Part shown: in pieces, positions 1-12,091 of the stretch
Numbering within the stretch: the stretch's first letter is position 1
Layout of the letters: every line of letters begins with the position of its first letter
Source: Tupaia tana
Taxonomy: Eukaryota > Chordata > Mammalia > Scandentia > Tupaiidae
NCBI GenBank assembly: GCA_026018925.1
Contig: JAKSZU010000005.1
Coordinates: 24,802,779-24,866,778, forward strand
Reading direction: 5' to 3'
Length of the DNA stretch: 64,000 bases
Position numbers and translations under genes: made by a program
Notes under the pieces: generated by a model
The model's database searches: none
What the model saw: only the letters and a program-made list of their open reading frames with translations
What the model was told of the DNA's origin: nothing

Positions 1-203
1 CCATCATCGGGGTAGGAAGAGGTATTCCTATACCTGGTATCCTTGTGAACTTGTTGGAGAGAAGGATTGCATCTTTTGTTTATATGCCCAGTCTCTAGCA
101 TGAGGCATGAACTCTATAAATATTGTCAATGCATAAATGTAGCACTCAGGGTATGTTGCAGTGATGAGGTTGGGTGATAATATGAATAACTTCCCAAAGA
201 AAC

Positions 204-469
204 TTTTTTTTTTTTTTTGGAGAGGTTTTTGCTATAGGGTGCGTGCGCTCACCAGAAAGACAGAGAGAGACAGAGAGACAGAAAGTAAGAAATCATGCCC
301 CAGTGGGGATGGCCACGCTGCAATCCCTTCTCCTCCATTCTCCTCTCAGGATCTTGGGCATGCACGCACACGTGCCTAATGTGAGTTTAAGCCACTGGGT
401 CCAGGATTCAAACCGTGTTTGACTACATGGAGTCCAGCGACATAGCCATTACGCCAACTCTGGTCCCCT
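204..469 (-). mobile_element. Family-1 tRNA-headed SINE
   Basis: Reads on the plus strand as a T-run, then the reverse complement of the SINE body (GAGAGGTTTTTGCTATAGGG, purine-rich AGACAGAGAGAGACAG tract, GGGGATGGCCACGC) and ends in the tRNA-like head (CTGGTCCC). It is flanked by a near-perfect target-site duplication, AAAGAAACTTTTTT, at 196-209 and 470-483. Non-autonomous retroposon; no coding capacity. Confidence 0.85.
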
Positions 470-483
470 AAAGAAACTTTTTT

Positions 484-2715
484 TAACTGACAGCAGTACA
501 TGCTGTTAAAAGTACAGGAAAGCAGCTTTGTAAATTAAGAAGCCAAAGCGAAGATTTTAGTGCTTTCATGACAACGTGAAAATGGTAACTATTATGGAAC
601 ATGAAAGACAAAAATAAAACCTTGAATGTGTTGCCCTAATTCAGCTGACCTGACGCTTCAGCTGTCCAATTCTCCAGGAAGAAGCCTATCCTTGCCGTAG
701 GTTCCAAACCCGATGATTCTTCCAACAAGGAACCAGAAGACAAAAACATCCTTGGCCTCCGAGACCAAGGATGGAGTTCAGCACCTGGATCAATGCTATT
801 GACTGCAAGTAGACGCTGCCACTTTATTTGCTTCTTGTCACCTTTTGACCTCTTATGTGGGAAAGGGCTCATTAGGGGTGAAGTTTTTCCTTTCCCTAGA
901 GCTTCATTAGCACATTGCCAGGCTTACAGTTCCTCCTTCACACTTCTGAGTTTAATTCCATTCTACACTGCCCCTCTCTCTCTGCAAACATTAAAAAGAG
1001 AGAGAGCGTGCAAGAGCGTGTGTGTGATAAAGCGCAAAAGTAATTTAAAATAAATTGCACAATGAGTTGATACTTATCTTTATGCAGCAGCTGCCTAAAC
1101 CTGTCTGATTGAAGTGACTCAGAGACATTTCTGTCATTCCCATCATTTTTATCAGCTTAAGGTTGGCGTCTGTGTTCCTTGCTACAAAGTAAGTAGGAAG
1201 AGCCCTCTGGGAATCCTAGGCTGGCCTGGGCCTCGCTCTAACTTCAGGCTCATCTTCAGGTGCAGAGGAGCTCAGCCTCCAGGCTCAGGAACATATGTGT
1301 ACATTTCAGTTTGTGAATTTTCTTATTCAGAGAGTAACTCATGCAGAACCCACTCTGCTGTGACCCCCTGACACTCCTCAGTGGGTCCTCAACCAGGAGG
1401 GAGCCTGTTTTAATGACTGTCTTGCTAGGTTCCCTCTCCTTCCCCAGAAGCCCCAGGGCATGCCCAACCCAGGGTCCTGCAGCTGCTTCTCCTGGCCTTC
1501 GCCCCGTCCTCTCATTCGTTTCTTTTATTTCCTCAGACACAGCTTGGGAGGCTCAGGGTCACCCTAGCAGAAGAAGGCACAAAGCCAACCCTCACAGCTC
1601 TTGGCCTCGGTATTAGGCATGTCCGAGCCAATTTCATCTTTTATAATCCCAAGAGTGACTTCTCATGTAACTCATGTGTTGCTATACTTCATGTCTCTGC
1701 TACTTTTCACCCCTCTGGGTTGTATTACAAAAGATTCCCTATGAATGTGTCCAAAGCCAGTAACTATCTGCCTCTGGAAGGGGATTATCCTGTGCTGAGC
1801 CCCAGGAAGAAGGAAAGGGGTAGTGGACCAAACCAGCCCACTCCACTGCCTAGCCTTCTGCCCCTTCATGCTGACTTCATCTCCCAAATATCCATCTGGA
1901 ATCCTCCCTCTTCCGCCCATCCCCAGTGACTGGGGAGTCAGACCACGAGGACCACCAAGGAATCCAAACTTTACCACCAATACAACTGCCACCACAACCC
2001 CTGAGAATGCCAACAGACTGGTCTCCCTCACCTCTCGGCCTCCCTCCGGTGTGTTCTGGGATTGCGCCCCAGTCCAGGTAGACTGCATATTGGCGGCTTC
2101 CCATTGCTATGGCAACAAGGTGATGAGGCTCTGCGTGGCTCGGCCTTGCGGGCTGCCCCTCAGGAAGGGTTCCTCCTGCTTTCTTCCTTGGATAATGCAG
2201 GCTGCCTTTCAGTCCTCAATCTCAACATGCTCATTCCTCCCTTACAGACTTGGCACCTTTTGGCACCTCTGCCTGGAGCCTTCCAGTCCTTCGCCTAATT
2301 AGCTATAATTATCTTTCAATCTGCCTCAATCTTTCCATCAAAGCTCCTGATGATGAGTTCTCCCACCTCCACACTATATTTGCATCTTATATAAATTAGT
2401 CTGACTTCTTGATTGACAACCTCCCTTACCTGAAGATACACTCCAAAGGCAGAAACTTATTTGGTTTTGCTCACCTGCACTTTGTTCATATGTTTAGCAT
2501 GTAGTAGGGACTCAGTAAAATGTTGCTGAATGAGTAAGTTTGTCTGGCTGGGTTTCTCTGCAAAACTTAGAGCTCTGCCCTGCCAAATGAGTCTGAGACT
2601 CTGATTCTTAGCAGAGCTTCTGTCAGTCCCCATCTGGGGTAGCAAAGACTTGTTTCTCTGGGCTTCTTGGGATCATCATATTGCAAAGAATGGAATGCAC
2701 ACAGGCTTTTAAAAT
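484..2715. other. Non-repetitive DNA, no gene recognised
   Basis: I see no convincing exon, RNA gene or young repeat here. Short open frames (for example a 159-codon frame at 1823-2302) overlap on both strands, are proline- and serine-rich and resemble no family I know. A short GA/CT-rich patch lies near 970-1020. Confidence 0.4.
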
Positions 2716-2925
2716 TCTTTTCAATTTCTTTCTTTCTTTCTTTCATGAGAAAGCGAGAGAAACTCAGCAAGACCTTCATGCCACAACCCTCCCCAACTTC
2801 AGCTGCCATGTGCACACCAAGCATGTTCACAGAAGCCTTCGGATACAAACTCAGAACTTTCCCGTAGGGATCAGCCTTGCGCCACATTATCACTGTGCCA
2901 CCATCCACCCCTGCTTCTTCATTTT
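2716..2925 (-). mobile_element. Old family-2 SINE (antisense), diverged
   Basis: Pattern T-rich (TTTC)n then CATGAGAAAGCGAGAGAAAC and, at the far end, GGATCAGCCTTGCGCCAC followed by a degenerate head. It matches the reverse complement of the better copies at 45505-45962. Heavily mutated; borders approximate. Confidence 0.5.
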
Positions 2926-3069
2926 TAATATAGAAAGTTGGCTTAACCACCAACTCATCTAATTCTTTTCTATTCCTCTTTAAGTATTGATCAGCAAGGT
3001 GCATTGACTCAAATGGTTCATGGAGACAAGGACACGTTCCTGGGAGGCAGGCTTTCAAAGCTTGACTCT

Positions 3070-3339
3070 GGGACCAACAGGTGGCATAGTGGTTAAGGCA
3101 CTGGCCTACTACATGGCCAGCCACAGTTCGGGTCCCAGATTAGGCAGACTGAAAATCATGCCAGTCACATGTGAGTGCATGCCTGAAATTCAAGGACAAG
3201 AACAGAGAAGAAGGGATTGCGGTGTGGCCATCCCCCCCCCTTAAGGGGTGATTTCTCACCTTCCCTCTCACTATCTCTGACTCTCTCTGGCAAGCACACA
3301 AGTCCTATGGCAAAAATAAAAAAGAAAAAAGAAGAAGAA
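3070..3339 (+). mobile_element. Family-1 SINE, older subtype
   Basis: Begins GGGACCAACAGGTGGCATAG, has a tRNA B-box-like GTTCGGGTCCC, a poly-C stretch at about 3231-3240, a CT-rich tract and ends CCTATGGCAAAAATAAAAAA. The flanks AGCTTGACTCT (before) and AGTTTGACTCT (after) look like a diverged target-site duplication. Confidence 0.8.
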
Positions 3340-3734
3340 AAGTTTGACTCTAACCATAGGAGATATGCAACTTGCCTGCTTGAGTCAGGATAGAAAGCAA
3401 AGCTGAGAGAGAAAAGGGGCCATAGACAGCAAACTGGCAGCCCAACTCTAGTGCAGGCTGGGGACCAGATCAGTTTGGGCCAACAAGAGCTAAGCGGCAC
3501 GACTTCATGGTGAGGGAGGGTGGTCTGCGAGGATATACCAGGACAGTATCAGTTTTCTTGTAGGAGCCCAGGGAATGAAGGAAATGGAGTACAGTGCATT
3601 TTAAGAGATGGGGAGGATCATGGAGGCAGAACATCACCCGAAATGTGGGAGGGCAAAATTATACTAGAAAGCACTGAGATGTTCCTGCCGAGCAGTGCTT
3701 TCGACTTCGGTTGCCCAGCAGAATTACCTAAGGT

Positions 3735-3954
3735 GTTAGACCCAGTCTCGGTGGTACAGGTTGTGGCACACTGACCTGCAGGGTGGAGAGCCAGAGAGCC
3801 ACGGCCAGGTTCAAACGCTCCCTGAAACATGCCGAGTGCACCTCACCCAAGCTTTGGACTGGCTGGAAGGCTGGAGTAGGGGACCCTGTCATAGTACCTA
3901 TCTCTCTCACACTCATTTCTCTCTCACTCTCATGAAAGAAATAAAAATAAATAG

Positions 3955-3958
<4 letters not shown>
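3735..3958 (+). mobile_element. Family-2 SINE with 7SL-like segment
   Basis: tRNA-like head (GGTTCAAACGC near 3809), then a middle section GACTGGCTGGAAGGCTGGAG reminiscent of the 7SL Alu domain, then GACCCTGTC, a CTCTCTC tract and ATGAAAGAAATAAAAATAAA as tail. The tail runs into a GT microsatellite. Confidence 0.55.

Positions 3959-3989
<31 letters not shown>
3959..3989. repeat. (GT)n microsatellite
   Basis: About 15 uninterrupted GT units directly after the A-rich tail of the SINE upstream, suggesting that the retroposon tail seeded it. Confidence 0.95.
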
Positions 3990-3991
<2 letters not shown>

Positions 3992-4046
3992 ACACTTGGG
4001 TTCCAGTCTTAGAAATTAAAATGCAACTTGCCTGGGTTGTGATCTG

Positions 4047-4291
4047 AGTTTTTTTTTGAGAGAGAGATTTTTGCTATAGGGTGCATAGGGTGCGCGTACT
4101 CACCAGAAAGACAGAAAGCAAGAAATTATCCCCGAAGAGGGGATATGACCACACCACTCCATTCTCCTCTCAGGATTTTGGGCATGCATGCACGCACACC
4201 CAATGTGAGTCTTAAGCCTCTGAGTCTGGAACTTGAACCACAGTCTACTACTTGGGAGTCCAGCGACATAACCATTATGCCATCTACTGGT
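4047..4291 (-). mobile_element. Family-1 SINE
   Basis: T-run, GAGATTTTTGCTATAGGGTG, CACCAGAAAGACAGAAAGC, then CTCAGGATTTTGGGCATGC and the antisense tRNA head ending CATCTACTGGTC. A duplicated GGGTGCATAGGGTGCG lies near its 3' end. Confidence 0.8.
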
Positions 4292-4550
4292 CATCACCTG
4301 ACATTTTTGAAAGCTCCCTTGGAGATTCTAATGTGTAGCCAAAGTCAAGAACCACTGGTTTAGAGGAGGAAGGTAATTAGCATGTCATAGGTGTATGGTT
4401 GCTGTGCCAGGAAAGGCATATCTTAAATACTGCAATCTGTGGTTGTGCAAACATGAAGCAGATTTTGCAAACAAAATCCTATTCAACCTCTTCAAACAAA
4501 CAAACAAACAAAAAACAAAAACAAAAAACAAAGCCAGCAAATTCTTTACA

Positions 4551-4806
4551 GAACCAGCAGTTGGCATAATGGCTATGTCACTGGGTTCCCATGTAGTCGA
4601 CCACAGTTCAAGTCCCAGACCCGGTGGCTTAAATTTACGCTGGGCACATGTGCGTGCATGCCCAAGATCCTGAGAGGAGAATAGAGAAGGGATTGTGGCG
4701 TGGCCATCCCCCCTGGGAGGTGATTTCTCGCTTTATGTCTCTGTTTCTCTCTGTCTTTCTGGCGAGTGCATGCGCACTATTGCAAAAAACCTCTCCAGAA
4801 ACAAAA
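4551..4806 (+). mobile_element. Family-1 SINE
   Basis: Starts GAACCAGCAGTTGGCATAAT and has B-box-like GTTCAAGTCCC, the GGCGTGGCCATCCCCCCTGG core and tail CAAAAAACCTCTCCAGAAAC. AAAATCCTATTCAA is repeated at about 4475 and 4806, but the left copy lies 75 bp before the SINE, separated by an A-rich spacer. Confidence 0.85.
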
Positions 4807-4839
4807 AATCCTATTCAAATGCCCCCACCCCCAAATATC

Positions 4840-5020
4840 TTTTATAGAGAGATTTTTGCTATAAGGAGCGTGTGCTTGCCAGAGAGACGAGAGACTGAAA
4901 ATGATAAATTACCCTACCCCAGGGGGCATGGCCATGTGACAATCCCTTCCCCTCCATTCTGCTCTCAGGATTTTGGGCACACACACACACATGCCACCCT
5001 CTGGTCCCTGCCCCCAGATA
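4840..5020 (-). mobile_element. Family-1 SINE lacking most of the tRNA head
   Basis: Contains the body (GAGATTTTTGCTATAAGG through GGATTTTGGGCAC and an ACACAC run), then jumps straight to CTCTGGTCCC, so the usual head of about 80 bp is missing. Flanked by CCCCCAAATATCTT and CCCCCAGATATCTT, consistent with a target duplication. Confidence 0.7.
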
Positions 5021-6238
5021 TCTTACAGCAGCTCTGTGCTGGGAAAAGTTGATCAATCCCCAGTTTTCTTATTTAGTATGAGGATATTTGCATTAATCAA
5101 ACATTTTCTTCCTTATGACATATAGTTAGAAGCTGATGGATAGTTTAATTCACAAGGGTTTAGGACTGTGGCATTAGACTTAGGCTGAGCACTCAAACTC
5201 ATGCACAAAATAAATGTATCTGAAATACAAACTCTGCACTTCTTCCTAAAGAGTTGAAGGCAGTAAGTCTGAGTGGGGCCTAGTCTAGGCATGTCTAACA
5301 AACTCCCCAGGTAATTGTGTGACAAAGGTGATCCGTGGTCCCCACACTGAGAAACACTGATTTAAGGACTAGGAATGAAGGCTTAATGTGTTTGGTTTTC
5401 CTAAGAGCACTCTAATCCATCCTATCAGCAGTGTAAAGAGTATTTACAATTTAATGGGAGCTGGAGGGAGAGAAATCAATTCCTAATGCTCCAACCTAAG
5501 TAAGTGTCTCAAGTGAGTATGAAGGAGGTCCCATTAGTACATTCTCACACATTACAAAACTGACGCCGGTGTCTGTACGCATAGGTTAGCCTGTCAGGAA
5601 GCATTTCACATTCTACCGCTCACAGCAGCGTATCTGAAACACTGTCAGAAATGCTGAAAGCACTCCAGAGCCTTCCGCCTGAGGTTGGCCTGCACAGGGC
5701 CCTGGGTTTCCAGCTCACCTTCACCTAGACCCTGGCTGTCTGGGAAGGGCATTGCATCACTTGGGCTATTTCTTGGCTACTCCCTCATCACCAAGATTAC
5801 TAGAATGATGAGGCCTTGCTCCTAGTCCATCCTGCATGGCAGAAACGCAGGCATGCACCAAGGTGAAAGCAGTGACTCCTATTCGTTGCGGTTTGGACTT
5901 TTGGTTAGAAATTCGCATTCTGTAAATACTGTTCTCTGTAGGAATTATCTACCTCAGGTGTGGGAGGAGCATACATATCACGCTTGGTACAGGGCCTAAG
6001 TATGTTGAACTAAAAGGAGGAGAAATAAATAATAATGGGATGGGTGGGGAGGGATAGTCAGCCCAGCGAACCCTGGGAAGTGGTTCCCCGTTGGCACCTC
6101 ACTTTTCCCTCATGAAAAGACTGCTCCCAGTTTCTGTCTGCCCCTGCACCATCAGGAGATAGGAGATAATGCTGACCAAATGTCCAGGCTTGATGTCAAA
6201 GGGTAGCTGTTAACATTTTGAAGAACTGCCAACAGTTT
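5021..6238. other. Non-repetitive DNA, no gene recognised
   Basis: No feature I can support. Ordinary base composition, only short random open frames, no repeat signature. Confidence 0.4.
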
Positions 6239-6507
6239 GGGTTTTTTTAAAAGATGTTTTTATAGTTTGTTTTTGTTTTTGTTTTTGTTTTTTGAGTGCA
6301 TGAGCTTGCCAGAGAGACAGAAAGCAAGAAATTACTCCAGGAGGATGACCATGCCACAATCCCCTCTCCTCCATTCCTTTCTCGGGATTTGGGGCCTGCA
6401 TACATCTGCACGCAAAGTGAGTTTCAAACCACTGGGTCAGGGACTCATACCACAGTCAGTTACCTGGGAGTCCACTGCCTTAACCACTATGCCACCTGCT
6501 GGCCCAT
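6239..6507 (-). mobile_element. Family-1 SINE
   Basis: (TTTTTG)n-type tail, GAGTGCATGAGCTTGCCAG, AGACAGAAAGCAAGAAAT, and the antisense head ending ACCTGCTGGCCC. CAACAGTTT on both sides (about 6229 and 6509) is the likely target duplication. Confidence 0.8.
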
Positions 6508-6789
6508 CAACAGTTTTTCTAATGGCTAAACCATTTTACCTTTCCACTAACAGTATATGAGGGTACCAATTTCTCCATGTCCTCACTATTATTACTCTGC
6601 ACTGGAGGGCAGAAGCCTCATGGTATCCTCCAACCAGCCAGTTCAGAAGGCTTTTTAACTGTTGGCTACTGACAATGGAGACCAGAAAATGAACTGTGTG
6701 AAAGCCATTGCTGATGCTAACTTGTTGAAAGATGAGAGATCAAGCTATCATAAGATAATGCAGCAAAACCTATTTATGAGCTAACTACA

Positions 6790-7039
6790 TTTCTTTTTAA
6801 TTTTGGGCCAGAGGACTTGTGAGCTCACTTTAGAGAGACAGAGAGAAAGGGGGAAGGTGGGAGAAGTACTCCCCCATGAGCATAGTCATGCCACAATCCC
6901 CTCTCCATTCTCTCCTGGGATTTTGGGCATGCATCTACACATGCCCAGTGTAATTTTCAAGCCACCAGGTCTGGGACTCAAACCATAGTTGGTCATGTGG
7001 TAGTTCAGCACCTTAACCACCATGCCACCTGCTGGCCCC
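6790..7039 (-). mobile_element. Family-1 SINE, older subtype
   Basis: Body with GAGAGACAGAGAGAAAGGGG and TGGGATTTTGGGCATGC, ending in the antisense tRNA head CACCATGCCACCTGCTGGCC. The GCTATAGGG segment near the tail is mutated. Confidence 0.75.
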
Positions 7040-7095
7040 GGATCCACATCGATTTTAAGATCCTCTTGCCATTTTCTGCAAGAAATGCCAGCTAG

Positions 7096-7359
7096 GGGAA
7101 CCAGCAGTTAGTGTAATGGCTATGTCGCTGGACTCCCACGTAGTCGACCGCGGTTCGCGTCCCGGACCCGGTGGCTTAAAACTCACGCCGGGCACGTGTG
7201 CGTGCGTGCCCAAGATCCCGAGAGGAGAATGGAGGAGAAGGGATTGTGGCGTGACCATCCCCCCTGGGGGGTGATTTCTCTCTTTCTGTCTCTATGTCTC
7301 TCTCTGTCTGGCGAGCGCACGCGCCTTATAGCAAAAATCTCTACAAAAAAAAAAAAAAA
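7096..7359 (+). mobile_element. Young family-1 SINE with perfect target duplication
   Basis: A near-consensus copy: head GGAACCAGCAGTTAGTGTAA, CGCGGTTCGCGTCCCGGACC, GCCCAAGATCCCGAGAGGAG, tail CAAAAATCTCTAC plus an A17 run. AAGAAATGCCAGCTAG is repeated exactly at 7080-7095 and 7360-7375, which fixes both borders and implies recent insertion. Confidence 0.95.
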
Positions 7360-7375
7360 AAGAAATGCCAGCTAG

Positions 7376-8689
7376 AATTTTATATGTACTCGATCAATTT
7401 GAAGAATATTGCCATCTTAACAATATGAAGTCTCAGCATCCTAGCTCCGATGCATTTGTTCCATACATATTTTACGTAGCCGCCAAAAGGACATGGGGTG
7501 CAAATTCACAACTTTCCTTTTGTCTCAATTTAGGTTGGAGCATTAGAAAACAATATAGGTGTCTTCGGATAATGTAAGAAGATTGTGTTGCCTCGATTTT
7601 TGTGATACATTTGGAAAGGTTCTTCGAAAATCCTCAGACTCATCATTTCTATCAATTTGGGGGAGTTTGTTTTATATAAGATATAAGATATATCTTTGAT
7701 ATAAGAATGAAGTTTAACAAGCAGCATTCCAAGTTACGACAAGCTCCATTGCAGTACCTCCATAGCTGATGTGGCACTAGTTGCTACCGGAAGTCGGTAT
7801 ATAATGGACATGCTCTGACTGTCCTTGGTGGCTGATAATAAGGAAGTGTTGGCACTTTGTGGGCCAATGCTGCAGATCAAAGTGTGACTGTCTAGTTTAC
7901 ATGTTCTTCTCCAGAAATGGTGGTACTACTTACTAGTTTGTTACAAGTCAGTCTGTGTGGCTCTAAAGAGAAAATTGCTTTCTCTGGAAACTTATTAGCC
8001 CTAGGCACAAATGGGAAGCTTGTTGGAATGAGGCAGAGGACTCCGAAGGAGGGTAAAGGCACAAGCCCATGTCAGACACACCAGCTGGCACACCATGGAG
8101 TCGGTGGTCATCTGTTCTTCCCTGTCCCTTAATGAAACAACACTGAGATACAGGAGGTGCAAATTTGGTTTAATTTGCAGAAGTCACAGTCACTAACCCC
8201 ATCAGGAGGTGCTAATTTGTGTCATGGACTTGCCACGGTCAACCCATAAAATCATGGGCCTAACCTCCCTTGAACATTTCCTTCTCCAAAGGAAACTGCT
8301 TCGGAATTCTTGGAATGGAAACATCGTACCTGGATTTTGATCCTTTGGTCCCCTAGCCCCATAGCTCTGGATTGATGCTTCCCATCACAGAGAAGTCTTT
8401 CCCTGCAATCTACTGGGGTCTTGTCAAAAAAGGTTGCCAAGGAGGTCCTAAGGCAACAAATTAAGGAGATGCAGTAGCCACAAGTCTGCAGGCTTTAGTG
8501 GAAGAGAGCAGAGTCTTGAAGGAACCAGAGTCTGGCCCCTTGGCTAAATATTACTGGCTCTGCTCCAGGGTTTCAACCTGAGCTGAATATTTGGAATCTT
8601 GCCACAAACACCCTCCTGAGAATGTCTAAATTCTCTAATCCATCGCAATGACCAGATATGTTAGCATAGTGACATTTTTACAAAGTTAT
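7376..8689. other. Non-repetitive DNA, no gene recognised
   Basis: Nothing supportable. A small TATAAGATATAAGATATATC patch near 7672-7695 is a local low-complexity repeat. Confidence 0.4.
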
Positions 8690-8847
8690 AATTATTTATT
8701 TCTTCCTTAAGTGGGAGAGACAGAAACAGGGAGACAGAGACAGAAAGACCTTGAGAATCAGGGAGGCCTCAAGGCATAAACCTGGAACCTCTCATGGGTC
8801 AGCCTCCAGACCATTATGTTCCTGCTGCACTATCTCCATTCAGCCCC
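8690..8847 (-). mobile_element. Family-2 SINE fragment
   Basis: ATTTATTTCTTCCTTAAGTG followed by GAGAGACAGAAACAGGGAGA and, at the head side, GGGTCAGCCTCCAGACCATT. It resembles the reverse complement of the family-2 copies elsewhere in the window. Confidence 0.45.
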
Positions 8848-9329
8848 AGCAGAGCAATTTTTAGGACACGGGATGAGTATTTTCTTTTGTTCTTTGAAAG
8901 CAAAATTTGAAAAGAAAGGCTAGTTGGGCCCACAGGGCTTTGAGGGATAGAAGTCTGGGGCCAGCCTACCCACTCCTTCTCTTCTCTAAGCCACCCATTG
9001 CAGCTCAACTGTGATTTGAGGAGGGCATATGGCCTTTGAGGAACCACAGATGCTCTGAATGCAGTGGTTGGATGAGCTGATGTCTGAACAGGGCTGGGAA
9101 GTAGAATTATTAGTAAAAAGGAAACAACTTTGAAAAAATTTTTAAATAGAAATTTTGATGATAAATGCACCTTTAGCTGTCAGTTAGTAATCTGAGCATG
9201 AACTGAATCCACTTCTTTTTTTTAATTTTAATTTTCACCTTGGTTTTCAAAAGACAATTATTTAGGAAGGATCAGAATATTCAATAAATAGTGAGCAAGT
9301 ATTAAGTACTGGGTAACAGTTGGTGTTTT

Positions 9330-9765
9330 GGTACGGATAATGGCTTCTCCCCAAAGTTTCATGCTTTAGACTTTGGCATTGGGAGGTGGAGAGGCCTAGT
9401 GGGCAGTAAATGGTTCACAGTGATCACGTTATGAAGGCAACACTCTCATGATCAGATTAATGATGTCTTCTTAGACTCAACGAGGTCTAGGTCTTGTGAG
9501 AAGGGTTAGTTCTTGAGAGAGCTGGTTATAAAGGGAGAGCGCTGCTTAAATTCTTGCCATTTGCTCTCTGGCTGCACGTGCCTACCATGCTCAGGGCTTC
9601 CATTGGCAGATGGTAGACTGGCCTGATACCATGACTACGCCTTTGGACTTTCCAGCTGTCCAAATCGTGAATCACCCCTATTTCTTTATAAATCACCCAC
9701 TCTTGGTTATTTCTGTTAGCAATGCAAGAATGGACTAAGATAAGTGGCAAACAAGAGAACCAACT
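9330..9765 (+). mobile_element. MLT1-type LTR relic (ERVL-MaLR)
   Basis: Shows the usual order of a mammalian-apparent LTR: 'GGCATTGGGAGGTGGAGAGG', 'GGTTATAAAGGGAGAG' (TATA-like), 'GTGAATCACCCCTATTTCTT', 'TTATAAATCACCC' and the terminal 'GAATGGACTAAGA'. No internal coding region is attached, so it is a solo or fragmentary LTR. Old and non-functional. Confidence 0.65.
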
Positions 9766-10974
9766 GCCATCCTCCCTAGACATTCGGCTAAGGTAGAGAG
9801 AAACTGAGGATGGAAACAAACATGGAGCACAGTGAGGGGAGAGAGGAGAACGATAAGAATAGGCAGAAGTGGGGCGTAGAAAGTACGGTAGCCAGAGTGG
9901 GAAAGGTAGAAGAGGAAGAACTTCTAATTGTTGAGATCCTCAAGCAGATGATTTATGGGGACTATTTTATCAAAACCCTTTGGGGTACTTTGAGTATTCA
10001 AGTCTGCGAGCACTCGCGGTGGGGCTGAAGCTCCGAGAGGGCAGGCTCGCCACCCGAGGCCTTGTGGGGAGTAACTGCTACAGCCCTGGTCAGGTCAGCG
10101 TCCCTTGAAGCCCATGTTCTTTCTACCACGCTGCCTCCCAGCCCCTTCCTCTACCCTCTTCATTCTACAGATCGTCTCTGAATAAGCTCGTAGGAAGCTG
10201 GAGTCCAGACACTTGCGCAGGGCTGTGTGTGAGGAAGCCTTCTCTGCATGTCTTCAATACAGGATGAATGGAACGAAGCTGCGATGAAAGCTGAGCCTCC
10301 ACGCAGTAAGAAAGCAAGACTTCGTCCCAAGGTTGGGCTCTCAGGGACAAATCCTTCTTGGTTCTTCCATCCTAACGAAGGATGCTCCTGGCCAAGGAAC
10401 TCCAGGAATTTCAAGGGTGCGCCTCATCCCCCTCATCCTCACTATTTTTAAACCCTCATTTCTGTGCCCTTTTATCCTGACAAGTGAAGAATTGCCATCA
10501 TTTTAGCACTGGAAAACATTCATTATTCATTATCTGTGATGAAAGACTTATTTACTACCTGGGCACTTCCTCCTCCAAAACCATGCCAAGGCAATGCCTT
10601 TCCTAATACCCAGAGGGTCAGTCCTGTCTCATACCAGCAGCCATGTAGAAATTAATGAAGAACAGGCCTCTGTATTTAGGGCGAAGGCAGAAGCTCAGCT
10701 GGAGATGTTCTAAAAGCCATTCTGCAGTTTGGGGACCTGAGTCAGTGCACGAGAAAGAAACAGTTTTCGAAATGACCTGCGGTGATCAGAGCAGCAGCCC
10801 GGGTTGTCCTGAGCATTGTGAACACGGTTACCAAACACAGGCCATGACTTCACAGGACAGTGAAGGCCACCTCACTTAGTGTGCAAAGTCCAGGAACTGG
10901 CTCCCGCAGGAAACACCCTCATCCCTAAGAGAACTCTAAGCACGCCCCTGTGGGATTTTTTTAGTCAAAGAATT
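9766..10974. other. Non-repetitive DNA, no gene recognised
   Basis: No repeat or gene signature that I recognise. The small open frames overlap on both strands. Confidence 0.35.
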
Positions 10975-11136
10975 ATTTTATTTAACTTTATGTATTTACT
11001 TACGTATTTTTTAATTTGACCAGAGAAGGACAGAGTGCGGGAAGGAGGGTGAGAAAACAAGCCTTCAGGTCTTGAACTGCGGTCAGCCATGTGGGAGTCC
11101 AGCGCCCCTAATCACCACGACATCTGCTGGCCCCAG
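10975..11136 (-). mobile_element. Short SINE subtype (head plus CT/A tail only)
   Basis: ATTTTTTAATTTGACCAGAG, GACAGAGTGCGGGAAG, then directly the antisense tRNA head TGAACTGCGGTCAGCCATGT and ACATCTGCTGGCCCC. The roughly 100-bp GC-rich middle of family 1 is absent, as in the copies at 19095, 50193 and 63872. Confidence 0.7.
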
Positions 11137-12091
11137 CACGTCCATGTTTAACATTTTATATCTGAGCAGTTTCCTCTTGCCTGTTGCTGACATGGCACAA
11201 CCAGCTGCCATCCAGCCAGTGTGTGTCAGAGCCAGGAGCCCACCCGACTAGGATAGAGGGAAGGTGCGGCCCATGGGGGTCCAGTGGTGTACTTGGTGGG
11301 CATGGGCAGCCCTGGAGGGACCCGGGACATTTCTAAGGGCGGGTTCTCGACCAGGTCTCCTCTCTGCTGCCTGGGACTCACTTCCATACAAATAAACGTT
11401 CAGATCTGCCCCCGATCCCAGCGGCACGTGCCTGATGCTTTGCACAGAGCCTCACGTGTGCTCACAGGCGTGGAGGGCACAGCAGGGCCGAGCAGGGAGT
11501 GGTCCTGGAGCTGTGCTGCTTTCCTGCCTGGGGACCCGTCTGGCTCTGAAGGAAGCTCCATCAGCTCCCAGGACCCAAACCTGGGGCTGTTCTGACCCGC
11601 CTCTTCTCTTCAACCTGATCTTGCCTCTCAAAATAGCACTTTCATCTGTCGACTTCCCAGGCTTGATCTAACAATGCAGAAACAGATTTGAACTTCACAC
11701 ACTGTGCTTTTGTGTTTGCCAGCTTCAGAAATAGTGCAGGCGGGAAAGAACTGGCAGAAAGAGACCAAGTGCTTCTTCCGTAATCTGTGGTTTGGTCTCA
11801 GCTCGCCCACTGGCCTTTCCTTTCTCTGCAGAGGACCCTGACACGGATGCCAGGGGCTGTGGTAAGTGTGCTGGACAGAGAAAGCCTGTGAGGGAGCCAA
11901 GTGCTGCCCTGAGTCTGCCCTCAGAACCCTGAACCAGATCAAGGGCCAGGAGTCCTGGCACAGGGCCCTCGGGAGGATCAGCCAGCCAGAAGCGGGGCAA
12001 ACCACGGCTGCAAGGCAAACTCTGCACACGGCTGGACAAGGGAGGCAAAACGAGCACGTCCATCTTCCTGGCTGATCATGACCTATAAGAA
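11137..12091. other. Non-repetitive DNA, no gene recognised
   Basis: GC-moderate sequence with overlapping open frames of 66-133 codons on both strands. None shows a domain or splice pattern I can support. Confidence 0.35.

Noticed and set aside
2567..3124. A 185-codon minus-strand frame
   Set aside because: It runs across an old SINE and into another SINE head; composition follows the repeats.
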